DNA of 21,146 bases from assembly GCA_014523695.1 (NCBI GenBank), contig JAATVS010000570.1, forward strand, positions 1 to 21,146, in the 5' to 3' direction. The translations under genes were made by a program, and so were the position numbers. Under the pieces are notes generated by a model, which was not told where the DNA came from, did no database searches, and worked only from the letters and a program-made list of their open reading frames with translations. Position 1 is the stretch's first letter. The number at the start of each line of letters is the position of its first letter. Shown here piece after piece: positions 6,971-16,030 of the stretch. The stretch comes from Nitrososphaerales archaeon TH5895 (GTDB lineage Archaea > Thermoproteota > Nitrososphaeria > Nitrososphaerales > Nitrososphaeraceae).

Positions 6971-8122
6971 TTGATTCCGCTAACAGTACCTACTTTTACC
7001 AAAGACATGGAGAAGGCAGCTGTTAATGCTCTTCATAGTGAGATGCTTGTTGGAGGCGAAAGCGTATTTAGGTTTGAAGAAGAGTTCGCAAAATATATCG
7101 GAACTGACTATGCGGTAGCAGTTAACTCAGGGTCTTCTGCCCTTCTCTTGACTTTCTATTCGCTTGGTGTCAAACCAGGGGATAAAGTTATAACACCCTC
7201 TGCTACCTTTATTGCAACTATTAGTGGCTCATCGATACTTGGAGGCGTACCGATTTTCTGCGAGATTGGCAACGACTATTTGATGTCCCTTGAATCCTTG
7301 AAGAAGTTTGCGAATTCTAATTATCCTGTAAAATACATAATCCCCGTACATCTTTATGGGCATCCCTGTAATATGGATGGAATCAAGGAGTTTGCCCAAC
7401 ATAAAGGTGCTGCTATAGTAGAAGATGCTGCACAAGCTCACGGTGCAACATACAAAGCGAGAAAAGTGGGTTGTTTCGGGGAGGCAGCAGTATTTAGCTT
7501 TTATCCTACAAAAAATATGACGGTTTGTGGGGACGGCGGAATGATCACAACAAATAGCAATAAAGTCTACGAATCTGCCAAGAAGATGCGAGATGTGGGT
7601 CGTGTCACGAAGTATACCCACGACAGGATCGCATACACGTTAAGGCTAAATTCTGTAAATGCTGCTATAGGCAGGGTACAGCTCAAGCACCTTGACGAAT
7701 GGAATGAAAAAAGACGAACTTTGGCAAAAAGGTACTATACTGAGCTGTACGGCGTAGGAGATTTGATCCTTCCCCCAGAGTCGGATGCCAACTGTATCCC
7801 TGTTTATCATATGTATGCAATTAGAACCAAGCAACGAAACTCATTGGGCGCTTGGCTTTCGATTAATAATATATCTACTAGCGTACATTATCCTATACCT
7901 GTACATAAACAGCCTGCATGCCAGGTATATCAGAATGGAATTGACCTGAGCTTCACAAATCAATGGAGTGACACAGTACTTTCTATTCCAATTTACCCTA
8001 CCCTTGAACATAAAAATCAGGAATATGTAATAGAAATGATTGAACAATTCTACGATGACAAGTTGTATGAGTCAGAAAGGATGAAGGAAGCAGGACTAGC
8101 ATGGGGAAAAAAGTTAGTTTAG
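6971..8122 (+). CDS. DegT/DnrJ/EryC1-family PLP sugar aminotransferase
   Basis: This 383-residue enzyme aminates a keto group of a nucleotide-activated sugar using pyridoxal phosphate. Family signatures are complete: VNSGSSALLL (51-60, phosphate-binding), PSATFIATIS (76-85), EDAAQAHGA (151-159; D152 pairs with the cofactor nitrogen) and SFYPTKNMT with the aldimine lysine K181, followed by CGDGGMI. The start is TTG at 6971. Its end overlaps the next gene by 22 nt, so the two are translated together. With its partners it resembles WbpE of the UDP-2,3-diacetamido-2,3-dideoxyglucuronic acid pathway. QdtB- or perosamine-type enzymes cannot be excluded from sequence alone. Confidence 0.9.
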   Translation: MIPLTVPTFTKDMEKAAVNALHSEMLVGGESVFRFEEEFAKYIGTDYAVAVNSGSSALLLTFYSLGVKPGDKVITPSATFIATISGSSILGGVPIFCEIGNDYLMSLESLKKFANSNYPVKYIIPVHLYGHPCNMDGIKEFAQHKGAAIVEDAAQAHGATYKARKVGCFGEAAVFSFYPTKNMTVCGDGGMITTNSNKVYESAKKMRDVGRVTKYTHDRIAYTLRLNSVNAAIGRVQLKHLDEWNEKRRTLAKRYYTELYGVGDLILPPESDANCIPVYHMYAIRTKQRNSLGAWLSINNISTSVHYPIPVHKQPACQVYQNGIDLSFTNQWSDTVLSIPIYPTLEHKNQEYVIEMIEQFYDDKLYESERMKEAGLAWGKKLV

Positions 8123-9090
8123 CGCTTCTTGGGGCCGGCTATTGGGGAAGTAAATTAGCACATGAATACATTACGTTCCAAAAGGAAGCAAAAAATGAAG
8201 AGTTTAGTTTCTTTGGCATTGTTGACCCAGACAAGGAAAGGCTTTCAAAAATTGGTGATCTGCTTAATCTTCCATCATCTATGCTATTTACTGAAGTTGA
8301 AGCATGCTTGAAAAACCCAGAGGTTGATGCTGTTCACATTGCCACGCCGAGTGAAACTCATTATTACCTTGCCCATCAGGCACTACTAGATAATAAACAT
8401 ATCTTGCTTGAGAAGCCTATGGCTATGAGCAGCAGAGATGCATTCAAGCTAGCGAGGCTGGCAGAAAAAAACGGGCGAATTCTCCTTGTAGGTCACATTT
8501 TTAGGTTTAATGCTGCATTAATTCGCGCCAGAGAAATCTTAGAAAAGTCAGCTATTGGAAAGATAAATTATCTGCAATTATCGTGGCTTGATGAATTAAA
8601 ATTGATCCCAAAGAGAGACATTATTTTTGATTTGCTTCCTCATCCTATAGATATCATTAACTACTTGACTGATGAATGGCCTGCCTCTATATATGCGCAT
8701 TCAATTTCATATACTCGACCTACTGAAAGAGAAATGGAAGATATGGCATTTATTGTGATGGAAATGCCGGACAGGACGTCAGCGCAAATAACCCTAAGTT
8801 GGATTCAACCTGGAATAAGGGAGAGGATCGTAATGGTTACAGGAACAGAAGCGACGATGTCGATCGATACACTATCTCAAGATATCAAGGTTTTCAATTC
8901 TGGTGAGGAAAAAGCTGTACCGGTTATTAAGAATAACACAATAAAATCTATGGTTACTCACTTCGTAGACTGCATTTATGGAGCGGATAATCCCAAGAAT
9001 AGCTCTCTTGTTGGTGCAATGACCGTTAATGTTTTATCGTCTGCCAGACGAAGTTTAAATGAAAAAAGGGGTTTAAGGGTACTTGAATAA
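8101..9090 (+). CDS. Gfo/Idh/MocA-family sugar-nucleotide oxidoreductase
   Basis: This 329-residue NAD(P)-dependent enzyme begins with a Rossmann fold: GAGYWGS (11-17) binds the dinucleotide and VD (41-42) follows the second strand. EKPMA (104-108) holds the conserved lysine K105, and GHIFRFN follows at 131-137. H181 and D184 in LPHPIDIINYL match the substrate-binding motif of the family. The ATG at 8101 sits inside the end of the aminotransferase gene and the stop overlaps the acetyltransferase start, a tight operon. Its likely role, by analogy with WbpB/WlbA, is oxidation at C3 of a UDP-sugar to give the aminotransferase its keto substrate. The matching UDP-GlcNAc 6-dehydrogenase is not in the window. 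Confidence 0.87.
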   Translation: MGKKVSLALLGAGYWGSKLAHEYITFQKEAKNEEFSFFGIVDPDKERLSKIGDLLNLPSSMLFTEVEACLKNPEVDAVHIATPSETHYYLAHQALLDNKHILLEKPMAMSSRDAFKLARLAEKNGRILLVGHIFRFNAALIRAREILEKSAIGKINYLQLSWLDELKLIPKRDIIFDLLPHPIDIINYLTDEWPASIYAHSISYTRPTEREMEDMAFIVMEMPDRTSAQITLSWIQPGIRERIVMVTGTEATMSIDTLSQDIKVFNSGEEKAVPVIKNNTIKSMVTHFVDCIYGADNPKNSSLVGAMTVNVLSSARRSLNEKRGLRVLE

Positions 9091-9562
9091 AAGAAGGTTT
9101 TCTGTGATTAAAGACATAATAGTTGGTTCTGAGAGTCGAATATATGATCAAGTTAACCTATATAGATGTCAGATAGGCAAAGAATCCAAAATAGATGCAT
9201 TTGTGTACATCGAGGAAGGAGTCATTATTGGAAACCGAGTTAAGATTAGACCATTTACATTCATTCCAACTGGCGTCACAATTGAGGATGATGTTTTTAT
9301 TGGTCCCAATGTGACTTTTATCAATGACAAATACCCTAAGATTAACGCTAATTGGAGACTACTTAGAACAACTGTCAAACAAGGAGCAAGTATCGGTGCA
9401 GGTTCTGTTATTCTTCCAGTAACTATAGGAAAAAATTCTCTCGTAGGGGCAGGCTCAGTAGTGACAAAGGACATTCCTGATGATGTGAGTGTTGCAGGAA
9501 ATCCCGCAAAGGTCATTCACAGAGAAGTGAGCCACGGAAGTGAGGCTTTGGATTTTCGTTAG
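9083..9562 (+). CDS. Left-handed beta-helix (hexapeptide) N-acetyltransferase, WbpD/WlbB-like
   Basis: This 159-residue protein is built of hexapeptide turns (for example IGKESKIDAFVYIEEGVIIG) and carries FIGPNVTFINDKYPK (72-86), close to the segment typical of UDP-sugar 3-N-acetyltransferases. The GAGSVVTKDIP ending and the GNPAKV tail complete the CoA-binding face. It would acetylate the amino group added by the upstream aminotransferase. The longest frame begins at TTG 9083, overlapping the oxidoreductase stop by 8 nt. GTG at 9104, just after an aaggt-like sequence, is an equally good start. It is short for the family, with a shorter loop after KYPK. Confidence 0.87.
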   Translation: MNKRRFSVIKDIIVGSESRIYDQVNLYRCQIGKESKIDAFVYIEEGVIIGNRVKIRPFTFIPTGVTIEDDVFIGPNVTFINDKYPKINANWRLLRTTVKQGASIGAGSVILPVTIGKNSLVGAGSVVTKDIPDDVSVAGNPAKVIHREVSHGSEALDFR

Positions 9563-9720
9563 TGGTTAGTGGTAGCCTTTTACAATAGCAGGCGAAAAGG
9601 ACACCTGCCACTAATTCCTGTATTCGCTAACATTAATTTAACACCCGTAACGCCAGCTTAATTATCTCCCGTCATACAGTAGCTGAACATCCGAGTCCGA
9701 ATGAAGAGAGCATTTTTCAT

Positions 9721-9732
9721 GCATATATATAC
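9721..9732 (+). promoter_or_regulatory. TATA-like box of the flippase gene
   Basis: The sequence gcatatatatac lies about 45 nt before the GTG start at 9772, giving an expected leader of about 20 nt. The short agaggt before the start could serve as a ribosome-binding site. This suggests the flippase is transcribed separately from the sugar cassette. Confidence 0.55.
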
Positions 9733-9771
9733 AAGCCGAAGGGCTAATGGCTATTAGAGGTCGCCAAGAGT

Positions 9772-11256
9772 GTGAGTAAACTCCAAGTTGGAAGAGGAGC
9801 AGCGTATCTATATGTCGAGAATATTTCCTCCATGATTATTGGCTACGCCTTCTGGATCATATTATCTAGGATGACAACTCCTGAAATTGTAGGTATTTCT
9901 TCTGCTTTAATTTCTTTTGCTACAATCATCATCTCCGTTGCAGCTATAGGGGTTCCCCTTGGTGTCCAGCGTTTTCTGGGTAAATTGTTTATTGAAAAGA
10001 GATTTGAGGATGCAGCGGTTTTTGTAAAGTCATCTTTCCTCATTATATCTTTAGGTCTCACCGCTTCTACAATTATAATTTTAGTTAGTAGCTATTTGAT
10101 CTTTGATTATTTCGGATTCGTCTTGGTGGTTGCATCACTGATATTAATTGTGGTATCTACTGTTAGTGTCGTTCTTCGTTCCATAATTATTGCCTCTTTA
10201 AAGACAAAGAGATTGCTGATAGCGTCAACTATTTCATCGGTCATCAAGTTATTCCTTTTTATCATTTTGCTTTCGTCTGGAATTGAGGTGATGGGCGTTA
10301 TAATCGCTTTTACGGCTACTCCTCTAATCACTTCAGCTCTTTTGGCGTTTGACATGAGAACAATCTTAAGACAAGCGCATAAGAGGACGCTAATTAGGTT
10401 CAGCGATTCTCTTCGAACCCTTTGGAAGGCTAGTGTAGCAAGCTGGATACCTCTATCAGTTGAAACAATTGGAGCACAGTTAGGAACAATCGCAGTACTT
10501 GGAATCCAAGGTTCAGCTCAGGCAGGTTTCTATTTCGTGGCATTTCAAATATCCATGGGAATATCTGCAGTCATATGGGCATTGGAAGGAACAACATATC
10601 CTGCGCTAAGTTCCATGGAGGACGGTCGGAAGAGGTTTGCTTGGCGAACAATAAAGGTCTCTCTGATTATTTTGTTACCACTCTCTTTTGCAATAATTTT
10701 TTATTCAGTTGATGTTATGCAACTTTTCGGCTACGGATATGGTGAAGGTTCATTACCATTGAAAATTTTGCTGATTTCGGTACTCCCAAATGCGATAATG
10801 AACGGCATTGGAATATTGACTTATGCATACGGCAATTACAAGCATGTCTTGATAATTGGTCTTGCATCGACCGTACCCCGTCTTTTGCTTTATTTAGTTT
10901 TAATTCCGTGGTTTGGTGGGACAGGCGCTGCACTCAGTTACACATTAGGCACAGCCATTGGATTCATTGCCTCTCTTGTTATTTCTAAAAGGATTGGAAT
11001 GCTTATACCCTGGAAAGAGATCGCCTTGATGACAGCTATACCGCTAGGCTTAGCCTATCTCTTCTCAACCTTGAATTTGCATCCTTTGTTAGGGATAACG
11101 CTATCTATCATAATTTCATATCTAGTTTACCTAAAGCTAACGTTGATCGACAAGAAAGACGTCCAAGACTACTTAAATATACTACCTGCAAAAATTGCAA
11201 ATCCTCTTATTCGTATGGTGGACAGTGTGGCTAGAAAAATAAATAAAATGTACTAA
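9772..11256 (+). CDS. Wzx-type polysaccharide/lipid-linked glycan flippase (MOP superfamily)
   Basis: This 494-residue protein is hydrophobic over nearly its whole length, with roughly 12-14 membrane segments. The polysaccharide-biosynthesis-protein pattern is visible: an N-terminal GRGAAYLYVEN motif leading into TM1, the early PEIVGISSALISFATIIIS segment, and a second half beginning near ETIGAQLGTIAVLGIQG that repeats the first. Proteins of this type flip polyprenyl-linked oligosaccharides across the membrane. Position after the sugar-nucleotide cassette and before the GT-C-like genes fits export of a surface glycan. The start is GTG at 9772. The substrate cannot be inferred. Confidence 0.85.
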   Translation: MSKLQVGRGAAYLYVENISSMIIGYAFWIILSRMTTPEIVGISSALISFATIIISVAAIGVPLGVQRFLGKLFIEKRFEDAAVFVKSSFLIISLGLTASTIIILVSSYLIFDYFGFVLVVASLILIVVSTVSVVLRSIIIASLKTKRLLIASTISSVIKLFLFIILLSSGIEVMGVIIAFTATPLITSALLAFDMRTILRQAHKRTLIRFSDSLRTLWKASVASWIPLSVETIGAQLGTIAVLGIQGSAQAGFYFVAFQISMGISAVIWALEGTTYPALSSMEDGRKRFAWRTIKVSLIILLPLSFAIIFYSVDVMQLFGYGYGEGSLPLKILLISVLPNAIMNGIGILTYAYGNYKHVLIIGLASTVPRLLLYLVLIPWFGGTGAALSYTLGTAIGFIASLVISKRIGMLIPWKEIALMTAIPLGLAYLFSTLNLHPLLGITLSIIISYLVYLKLTLIDKKDVQDYLNILPAKIANPLIRMVDSVARKINKMY

Positions 11257-11555
11257 GTGCCAAACAGCGTTGTGAAGCCTTGAAGCTAGATTATAGCCAT
11301 AGTATCACCTACAGGGGCACAAGTGTTATTGCAGTGTTTGTAGACCACTATATCATCTGTGAATATACTCTTTTAAAACTAACCAATAACCGCGTGCACT
11401 GCCCCTATAATGATTGGAACCACTAATATATTATCAAGTAAGGCAAAGATTATAATGCCAATATAGCACCTTTTTTACTTCTGACGAATTGGCATTTTTC
11501 CAACAAAAGTATAGGCTACGATAAAAATTTCCTGCTATGTTCTTTCGTCGCCGTC
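11257..11555. other. Intergenic region upstream of the NHL protein
   Basis: No gene is supported here. A 30-codon hydrophobic minus-strand frame near 11385-11475 (containing FALLDNILVVPIIIGAVHAV) looks like a membrane-helix remnant but has no start. The sequence cgataaaaatt (11519-11529) is a weak TATA candidate for the NHL gene, whose ATG lies 26 nt past it. Confidence 0.4.
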
Positions 11556-12656
11556 ATGATAGTTTCAGTTTTCACTGTGTCTGGCATAGTAATGGCCCTA
11601 GATGATAAATTGATAAAGGTCTATACTGACATCTGCCCTTCTTCAGCTATCGATAGCTTTGGTCCAAATGACGGTTGTGTCTTGATAGGAAAGCAAAAGT
11701 TCTTTCCGACCGATCTAGCAATAGATTCGCAGAATAATATATACACTTTATTCCCATTTAACTCGACCGTTTACAAACTTTCCGGGGACGGCACATTTAT
11801 TACAAAATGGGGTTCCCAAGGCTCTACCAATGGAAAATTTGGATATCCCTCTGGAATTGCCGCAGACAGATTTGGAAATGTTTTTGTCTCAGATTATTCT
11901 ACAAATCGTATACAAAAGTTTAGAAATAATGGTACATTTGTAACAGGCTGGGGATCTCCTGGCACAGGCAACGGCCAGTTTTCTGACTTACAGGATGTTG
12001 CTGTGGATCCGTCGGGTAATGTCTTTGCACTTGAGCATGGAATGTTTGGTGGTACGAGTCGCATACAAAAATTTACAAACAACGGCACATTTGTAACACT
12101 ATGGGGCTCGGAGTGCAGACTCGATGTTCCTTTGCCACCCCACTTTCAAAAGAATTGCGTTGATCCGGATGGGGCTGGACCTATGGCTTTGGGAGATGGA
12201 CAGTTTAACGGTGCAAAAGGTGTTACTACTGATCCATTGGGTTTCGTCTATGTCGTAGACCAAAATAATCATCGTATCCAAAAATTCACAAATAATGGCA
12301 CATTTGTAACAAAGTGGGGAACTCCGTGTGATTCGATAGAGAGGAATGTCATAACTGGGTTGACTTGTCCAAATCCCCAAGATGGTGAAATTCTGTTCCC
12401 TAATGGAGGAATTGCTACAGATTCATTGGGTTTCATCTATGTCGTAGACCAAAATAATCATCGTATTCAAAAGTTCACAAATAATGGCACATTTTTAACT
12501 AAATGGGATTATAATGTCCCAGAAGAGATTATTCCAATTGATGGAATTACCTTTGAGACGACTGGGATTGCAGTATCAACAACCGGCGAGATTTATTCCA
12601 TATTGCAAAATAAATGGATTCAGATTTTCAGGCAAATTAATTGGACTAATTCATAA
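11556..12656 (+). CDS. Secreted six-bladed NHL-repeat beta-propeller protein
   Basis: This 366-residue protein has an N-terminal hydrophobic signal (2-15) and then about six NHL blades, each built as G(I/V)A.D..GNVFV.D...NRIQKF.NNGTFVT.WG. The hallmark DQNNHRIQKFTNNGTF occurs twice. It lacks any catalytic motif. Such propellers usually bind proteins or glycans, or form scaffolds at the cell surface, so an extracellular binding or structural role is inferred. Insertions with paired Cys occur between blades 3-5 (for example SECRLDV and NCVDPDG). Two blades share a 76-bp near-identical DNA stretch, indicating recent internal duplication or conversion. The DNA upstream of the ATG continues the hydrophobic frame without a usable start codon, so the signal peptide may be longer than annotated. 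Confidence 0.88.
   Translation: MIVSVFTVSGIVMALDDKLIKVYTDICPSSAIDSFGPNDGCVLIGKQKFFPTDLAIDSQNNIYTLFPFNSTVYKLSGDGTFITKWGSQGSTNGKFGYPSGIAADRFGNVFVSDYSTNRIQKFRNNGTFVTGWGSPGTGNGQFSDLQDVAVDPSGNVFALEHGMFGGTSRIQKFTNNGTFVTLWGSECRLDVPLPPHFQKNCVDPDGAGPMALGDGQFNGAKGVTTDPLGFVYVVDQNNHRIQKFTNNGTFVTKWGTPCDSIERNVITGLTCPNPQDGEILFPNGGIATDSLGFIYVVDQNNHRIQKFTNNGTFLTKWDYNVPEEIIPIDGITFETTGIAVSTTGEIYSILQNKWIQIFRQINWTNS
12235..12310 (+). repeat. Internal NHL-blade repeat, copy 1 (copy 2 at 12424-12499)
   Basis: These 76 bp match 12424-12499 with four substitutions, at a fixed offset of 189 bp. They encode the blade segment SLGF(V/I)YVVDQNNHRIQKF. The other blades are clearly more diverged at DNA level. Confidence 0.9.
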
Positions 12657-12740
12657 GTTCGTTATTTGGTATACTTAACTTATTGAGAGGATTTCTAATC
12701 AACGTGGATGGATGGATGCTAATTGATCATGTCAATAGGC

Positions 12741-14837
12741 TTAACTTCTTGCTTCTTGATCGAACTGACCCTGAACCACTTTGTACACAGCTCCCGATCC
12801 TGTTTCCTTCACGTTCTCTAAGAATGGAAAGGAATTATATAGGTTCTTGTATTGAGGAGAAGTTGTATTTTTAAGAGATATTAAGTTATCCCAAATTTTA
12901 TAATCCATGGTTGGATTATAAAATATAGGATCGGAGGGCACAAATATGTACTTTACGTCGTATCTCTTGATAAAGTCTTCTAGAAATTCCCCGGGTCTGA
13001 TCCATGCAATCTGACTCAATTTTGATCTGGTGATATCTTCTTCAGATTCTGGCCAATAATTTACTGTTGTATTCTTTAATGAAAGTAGGTTTACAGCAGT
13101 TCCTTCTTTCGAATAGTCATTCATGATAACGTCCGACGAATTTGTATTTTGGCTAAGCCAGATTAATAATGGAAGATCGTTTGTTAATTCACTATTAGGA
13201 TAGCCCCAGTACTTGGCGTTTACAAGTGTCACATCGTCGATTATCGGAGTTAAGAAGAAAAATAGCATTAATACTGTGCATAGAGCCATTTTGGGTACTC
13301 GCAGTAAAACTTTTTGTAGTATTTTGTTCCTTTTAATTTTAGAAGATCTGATCAGAAATTTCTGGCCTAATAGTCTATCGATAAAGGCCCATTTGTCGTT
13401 GATAAAAGTGGCGAGGGCAATCCAGCTAAATAAAACCAAGAATGGATATAGAAGCGAAGGCAAAAAGAACCAAAGATTACTTAACGCATTTATCTCGCGA
13501 GATGCCAATAATCCTACTCCGGAAATCAAAAGGTAAAAAATGCTCATATTGATATGTGTATTTCTGATTAGCGAGTCAGCAGCCAGTATCATAGTGAAAA
13601 GAACCAGGATTAGGGTAGTAACATCTTTTGTGAACTCGACTGTTGTCATCTGGTAAGGATATGCTGGAAGTTTACTGTTGAACGGCCAGATATCACCGTC
13701 AGATAACGACTGAATTTGATGCCCTACGATGAATAGCAAAACGCCGACTAAAGGAATTATGACTGCTAGTTTGCGTGGTGTTAAGAAATTTTTGTTCCGC
13801 CGATCTCCCGGTTTGGAAGTTAATCCTTCATCTTTATCGTCATGGATACTATCTTTTCCATGAACTGAAACCTGAACGTATGCAGGTTTATTTTTTCCTT
13901 TTATTAGCGAAACATATTTCCTTATTTCAATTACTATCAAGAATAAGATCGGTATAAGGATGAATGACGGATAGGATAACCCTGTTCCTATAATTGGTAC
14001 AAATATTATCAGGTAAGATCTAACAGTTTTCAATGGATCGAGGATCGATATACAACCTAGAAATAGCAATAGGCCCAGTTGGCCAAAAACGGCAGGCCAG
14101 TTGCCAGAATAGTAGAGTCCCATTAATGAAAAATCTCCTTGGATTGCAGGATAAAAATAAAATGCAGATGCTAGAGCTAATATAGAGAACTCAGCCGATC
14201 TTGTCAACATAAACACTACAGAGTATGCTAATAACACAATTAGAACTTGAATAAACGTAGAAAAAACTAAAACCGATTGACCGGGATATACATTTAGCAG
14301 CTGGGATAGAGTGCCGGACATCAAATGAAATCCAAAAGGTTCAAAAAAAGGCTGCGGAGGCTCGAATAGCGCAAGATTAAATCCAACTTTATGGTTATGC
14401 ACCAAAGTACTTGTGAGAAGTCCGTGGTTGATCGCTTCAAAGGTCTGAGGCCATTCCATAAAGCCTGCAAGCAATGAAAAACCGACGAAGACAATGATAA
14501 ACACTGTTAATGTAAGGGCGTCAACGAATTTCATCTTGAATATTTGCTGTTTTATGTCAGTGCATAAAGCCTTGAGCGAGCGACGTAACAGTATTATAGC
14601 ATAAAAGAAATACGTAATGACTATCAAACCGACGCTTCCTATGTAAAAAATACCCAGAACAGAGAGGAGAATAGTATCCATGAAGAGACCACAGGCTATG
14701 TAGAGAGGAAGAGCCACAAGAAAAGGATACGATTTAAGTTTGCTGTGAAGTAACAGGAACCCCGCGGGAAAATAGACTATTGATTGTAACATCAATGATA
14801 GGAAAACGCTTTCAGATGATAGTACGAATGTTTCCAT
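12741..14837 (-). CDS. Large multi-pass membrane protein, GT-C glycosyltransferase-like
   Basis: This 698-residue protein has about 13 predicted membrane helices (11-31, then through about 533) and a soluble C-terminal domain (535-690) that should lie outside. The long first outer loop (127-187) contains INHGLL, LVHNHK and PFGFHLMSG, the His-rich layout seen in GT-C enzymes that use polyprenyl-phosphate sugars. The tail VKYIFVPSD ... GSGAVYKVV is typical for the ends of such proteins. A charged insert (313-350) separates two helix groups. The clear Asp of many GT-C active sites is not obvious here; an acidic E133 is the nearest candidate. It converges with the NHL gene. An untyped membrane protein is the alternative. 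Confidence 0.65.
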   Translation of the reverse strand: METFVLSSESVFLSLMLQSIVYFPAGFLLLHSKLKSYPFLVALPLYIACGLFMDTILLSVLGIFYIGSVGLIVITYFFYAIILLRRSLKALCTDIKQQIFKMKFVDALTLTVFIIVFVGFSLLAGFMEWPQTFEAINHGLLTSTLVHNHKVGFNLALFEPPQPFFEPFGFHLMSGTLSQLLNVYPGQSVLVFSTFIQVLIVLLAYSVVFMLTRSAEFSILALASAFYFYPAIQGDFSLMGLYYSGNWPAVFGQLGLLLFLGCISILDPLKTVRSYLIIFVPIIGTGLSYPSFILIPILFLIVIEIRKYVSLIKGKNKPAYVQVSVHGKDSIHDDKDEGLTSKPGDRRNKNFLTPRKLAVIIPLVGVLLFIVGHQIQSLSDGDIWPFNSKLPAYPYQMTTVEFTKDVTTLILVLFTMILAADSLIRNTHINMSIFYLLISGVGLLASREINALSNLWFFLPSLLYPFLVLFSWIALATFINDKWAFIDRLLGQKFLIRSSKIKRNKILQKVLLRVPKMALCTVLMLFFFLTPIIDDVTLVNAKYWGYPNSELTNDLPLLIWLSQNTNSSDVIMNDYSKEGTAVNLLSLKNTTVNYWPESEEDITRSKLSQIAWIRPGEFLEDFIKRYDVKYIFVPSDPIFYNPTMDYKIWDNLISLKNTTSPQYKNLYNSFPFLENVKETGSGAVYKVVQGQFDQEARS

Positions 14838-14852
14838 TTGAATGAATCACTC

Positions 14853-14859
14853 TTATAGC
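14853..14859 (-). promoter_or_regulatory. TATA-like box of the large membrane protein gene
   Basis: The minus strand reads gctataaga about 16-22 nt before the ATG at 14837. The spacing is slightly short for a leaderless start, so either a further upstream box is used or translation starts just inside. Confidence 0.35.
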
Positions 14860-15027
14860 ACAAAAATGAGGGTAATAACATGGGGAAAAAATATCATGGG
14901 ATTATATTTCTCGTAATTATTGTGCCTGCCATATAAGCTTACTACGTATTACGTTTCAAGGTTTTTCTATTCCATTATTGCGTCTCACTTCAGGTCTTAC
15001 ATTGAGCAGTAAAATCTTATTAGTTTC

Positions 15028-15975
15028 ATGGGCAGAGGCAGTTGTAAACCCGTTGTTACCAAAGCTTTTATTCATGTTGTCTCGAAAGTAAGGATGCCAG
15101 TGTATATGTATGCGCAAAAGAGAAGGTCATTCCTCAGGTTCTCTGTTATAATGATAATAATGACAATGATGTCAGTGAGTATTACCAACGTTTCGCAAGT
15201 CCAGTACGTCGAGGGGCAGAATCAATCAAATTCAAACTTTAATTCCTCTTCTCCACGCGCCGCAAGTTTAAATTTGTCGACGGACATGTTTAAGCAGCTA
15301 GTCGACGGAGCTTGTAACCTGACAGATGCTAACGGAGGACAACAAGGCGAGGCTAATGGATTTTTGACTTATTTAAACCCTTATTACGGTATTGTAATTC
15401 AATATCCCTCCGACTGGACGTATAAGGATTCCGGACCAGGGTCTCAAGATAGTAAGAAAATTTCGATAGTTACTTTTTCCCCACCACTCTCATCTGATCC
15501 CAACGCGGAAACGAGCTTTCAAATATGGACAGAAAATCTAGGCGATCCGACGATAACTCTTGACGAGTATGCACGAAAGGTGATCAAGAGCTATCGAGAA
15601 AACAATTTAAATTTCAAACTCTTATTGGGGACTAGTACCAATTCCACTATTTCGAATGGAAATCCTGCTTATGACATTTTATTCACTGATTATTCAGACA
15701 ATCTACAGAGAAAATCTATTGAAAAGGGCGCTATTAGCAACGTTTCCAATAGAGCCTATTACATTACTTTCAACACTGATTCCTCTCTCTATGATAAATT
15801 CAATCCCATCGTGAAGAGAATGCTAAGCACATTCGGAATCTATGATTACCGTAATCTACCCGATGAAGAGCGTAACAAGATCTATATTCAAGGATACAAT
15901 GATGGGCTGGAATTTATGATTCGAGCACTCTGTATGTCCCCTGAAAGGAATGAAATAAACGCAGACGATCAATAG
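15028..15975 (+). CDS. Secreted PsbP-like domain protein
   Basis: The protein is 315 residues from the first ATG, but the ATG at 15094 (M23) or 15106 (M27) is more likely, since it places KRR directly before the hydrophobic signal (about 35-50). The mature part holds a PsbP-type fold: FLTYLNPYYGIVIQYPSDWT (111-130), then SIVTFSPPL, and a strand-rich segment ending in MLSTFGIY. PsbP-like proteins of this kind, with the Y..P..G..IQYPS.W pattern, are abundant secreted proteins in Nitrososphaeria and have no known catalytic role there. Two Cys flank the domain (LVDGACNL and RALCMSP). It is followed after 55 bp by a GT-C-like gene on the same strand, probably one transcript. Confidence 0.75.
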   Translation: MGRGSCKPVVTKAFIHVVSKVRMPVYMYAQKRRSFLRFSVIMIIMTMMSVSITNVSQVQYVEGQNQSNSNFNSSSPRAASLNLSTDMFKQLVDGACNLTDANGGQQGEANGFLTYLNPYYGIVIQYPSDWTYKDSGPGSQDSKKISIVTFSPPLSSDPNAETSFQIWTENLGDPTITLDEYARKVIKSYRENNLNFKLLLGTSTNSTISNGNPAYDILFTDYSDNLQRKSIEKGAISNVSNRAYYITFNTDSSLYDKFNPIVKRMLSTFGIYDYRNLPDEERNKIYIQGYNDGLEFMIRALCMSPERNEINADDQ

Positions 15976-16030
15976 GTCGTTTTGCCACACTACCTGAAAG
16001 AAGCTCGAGAAAACACTAAGTGATAGAGCC

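Noticed and set aside
7229..7621. 130-codon minus-strand frame inside the aminotransferase gene
   Set aside because: The plus-strand product has all family motifs across this stretch, and the minus-strand translation shows no domain.
13213..13536. 107-codon plus-strand frame inside the large membrane protein gene
   Set aside because: It lies opposite clear membrane-helix coding sequence and has no recognisable motif.
14880..14936. 18-codon hydrophobic frame in the divergent promoter region
   Set aside because: It resembles a signal peptide start but is too short and has no support beyond composition.
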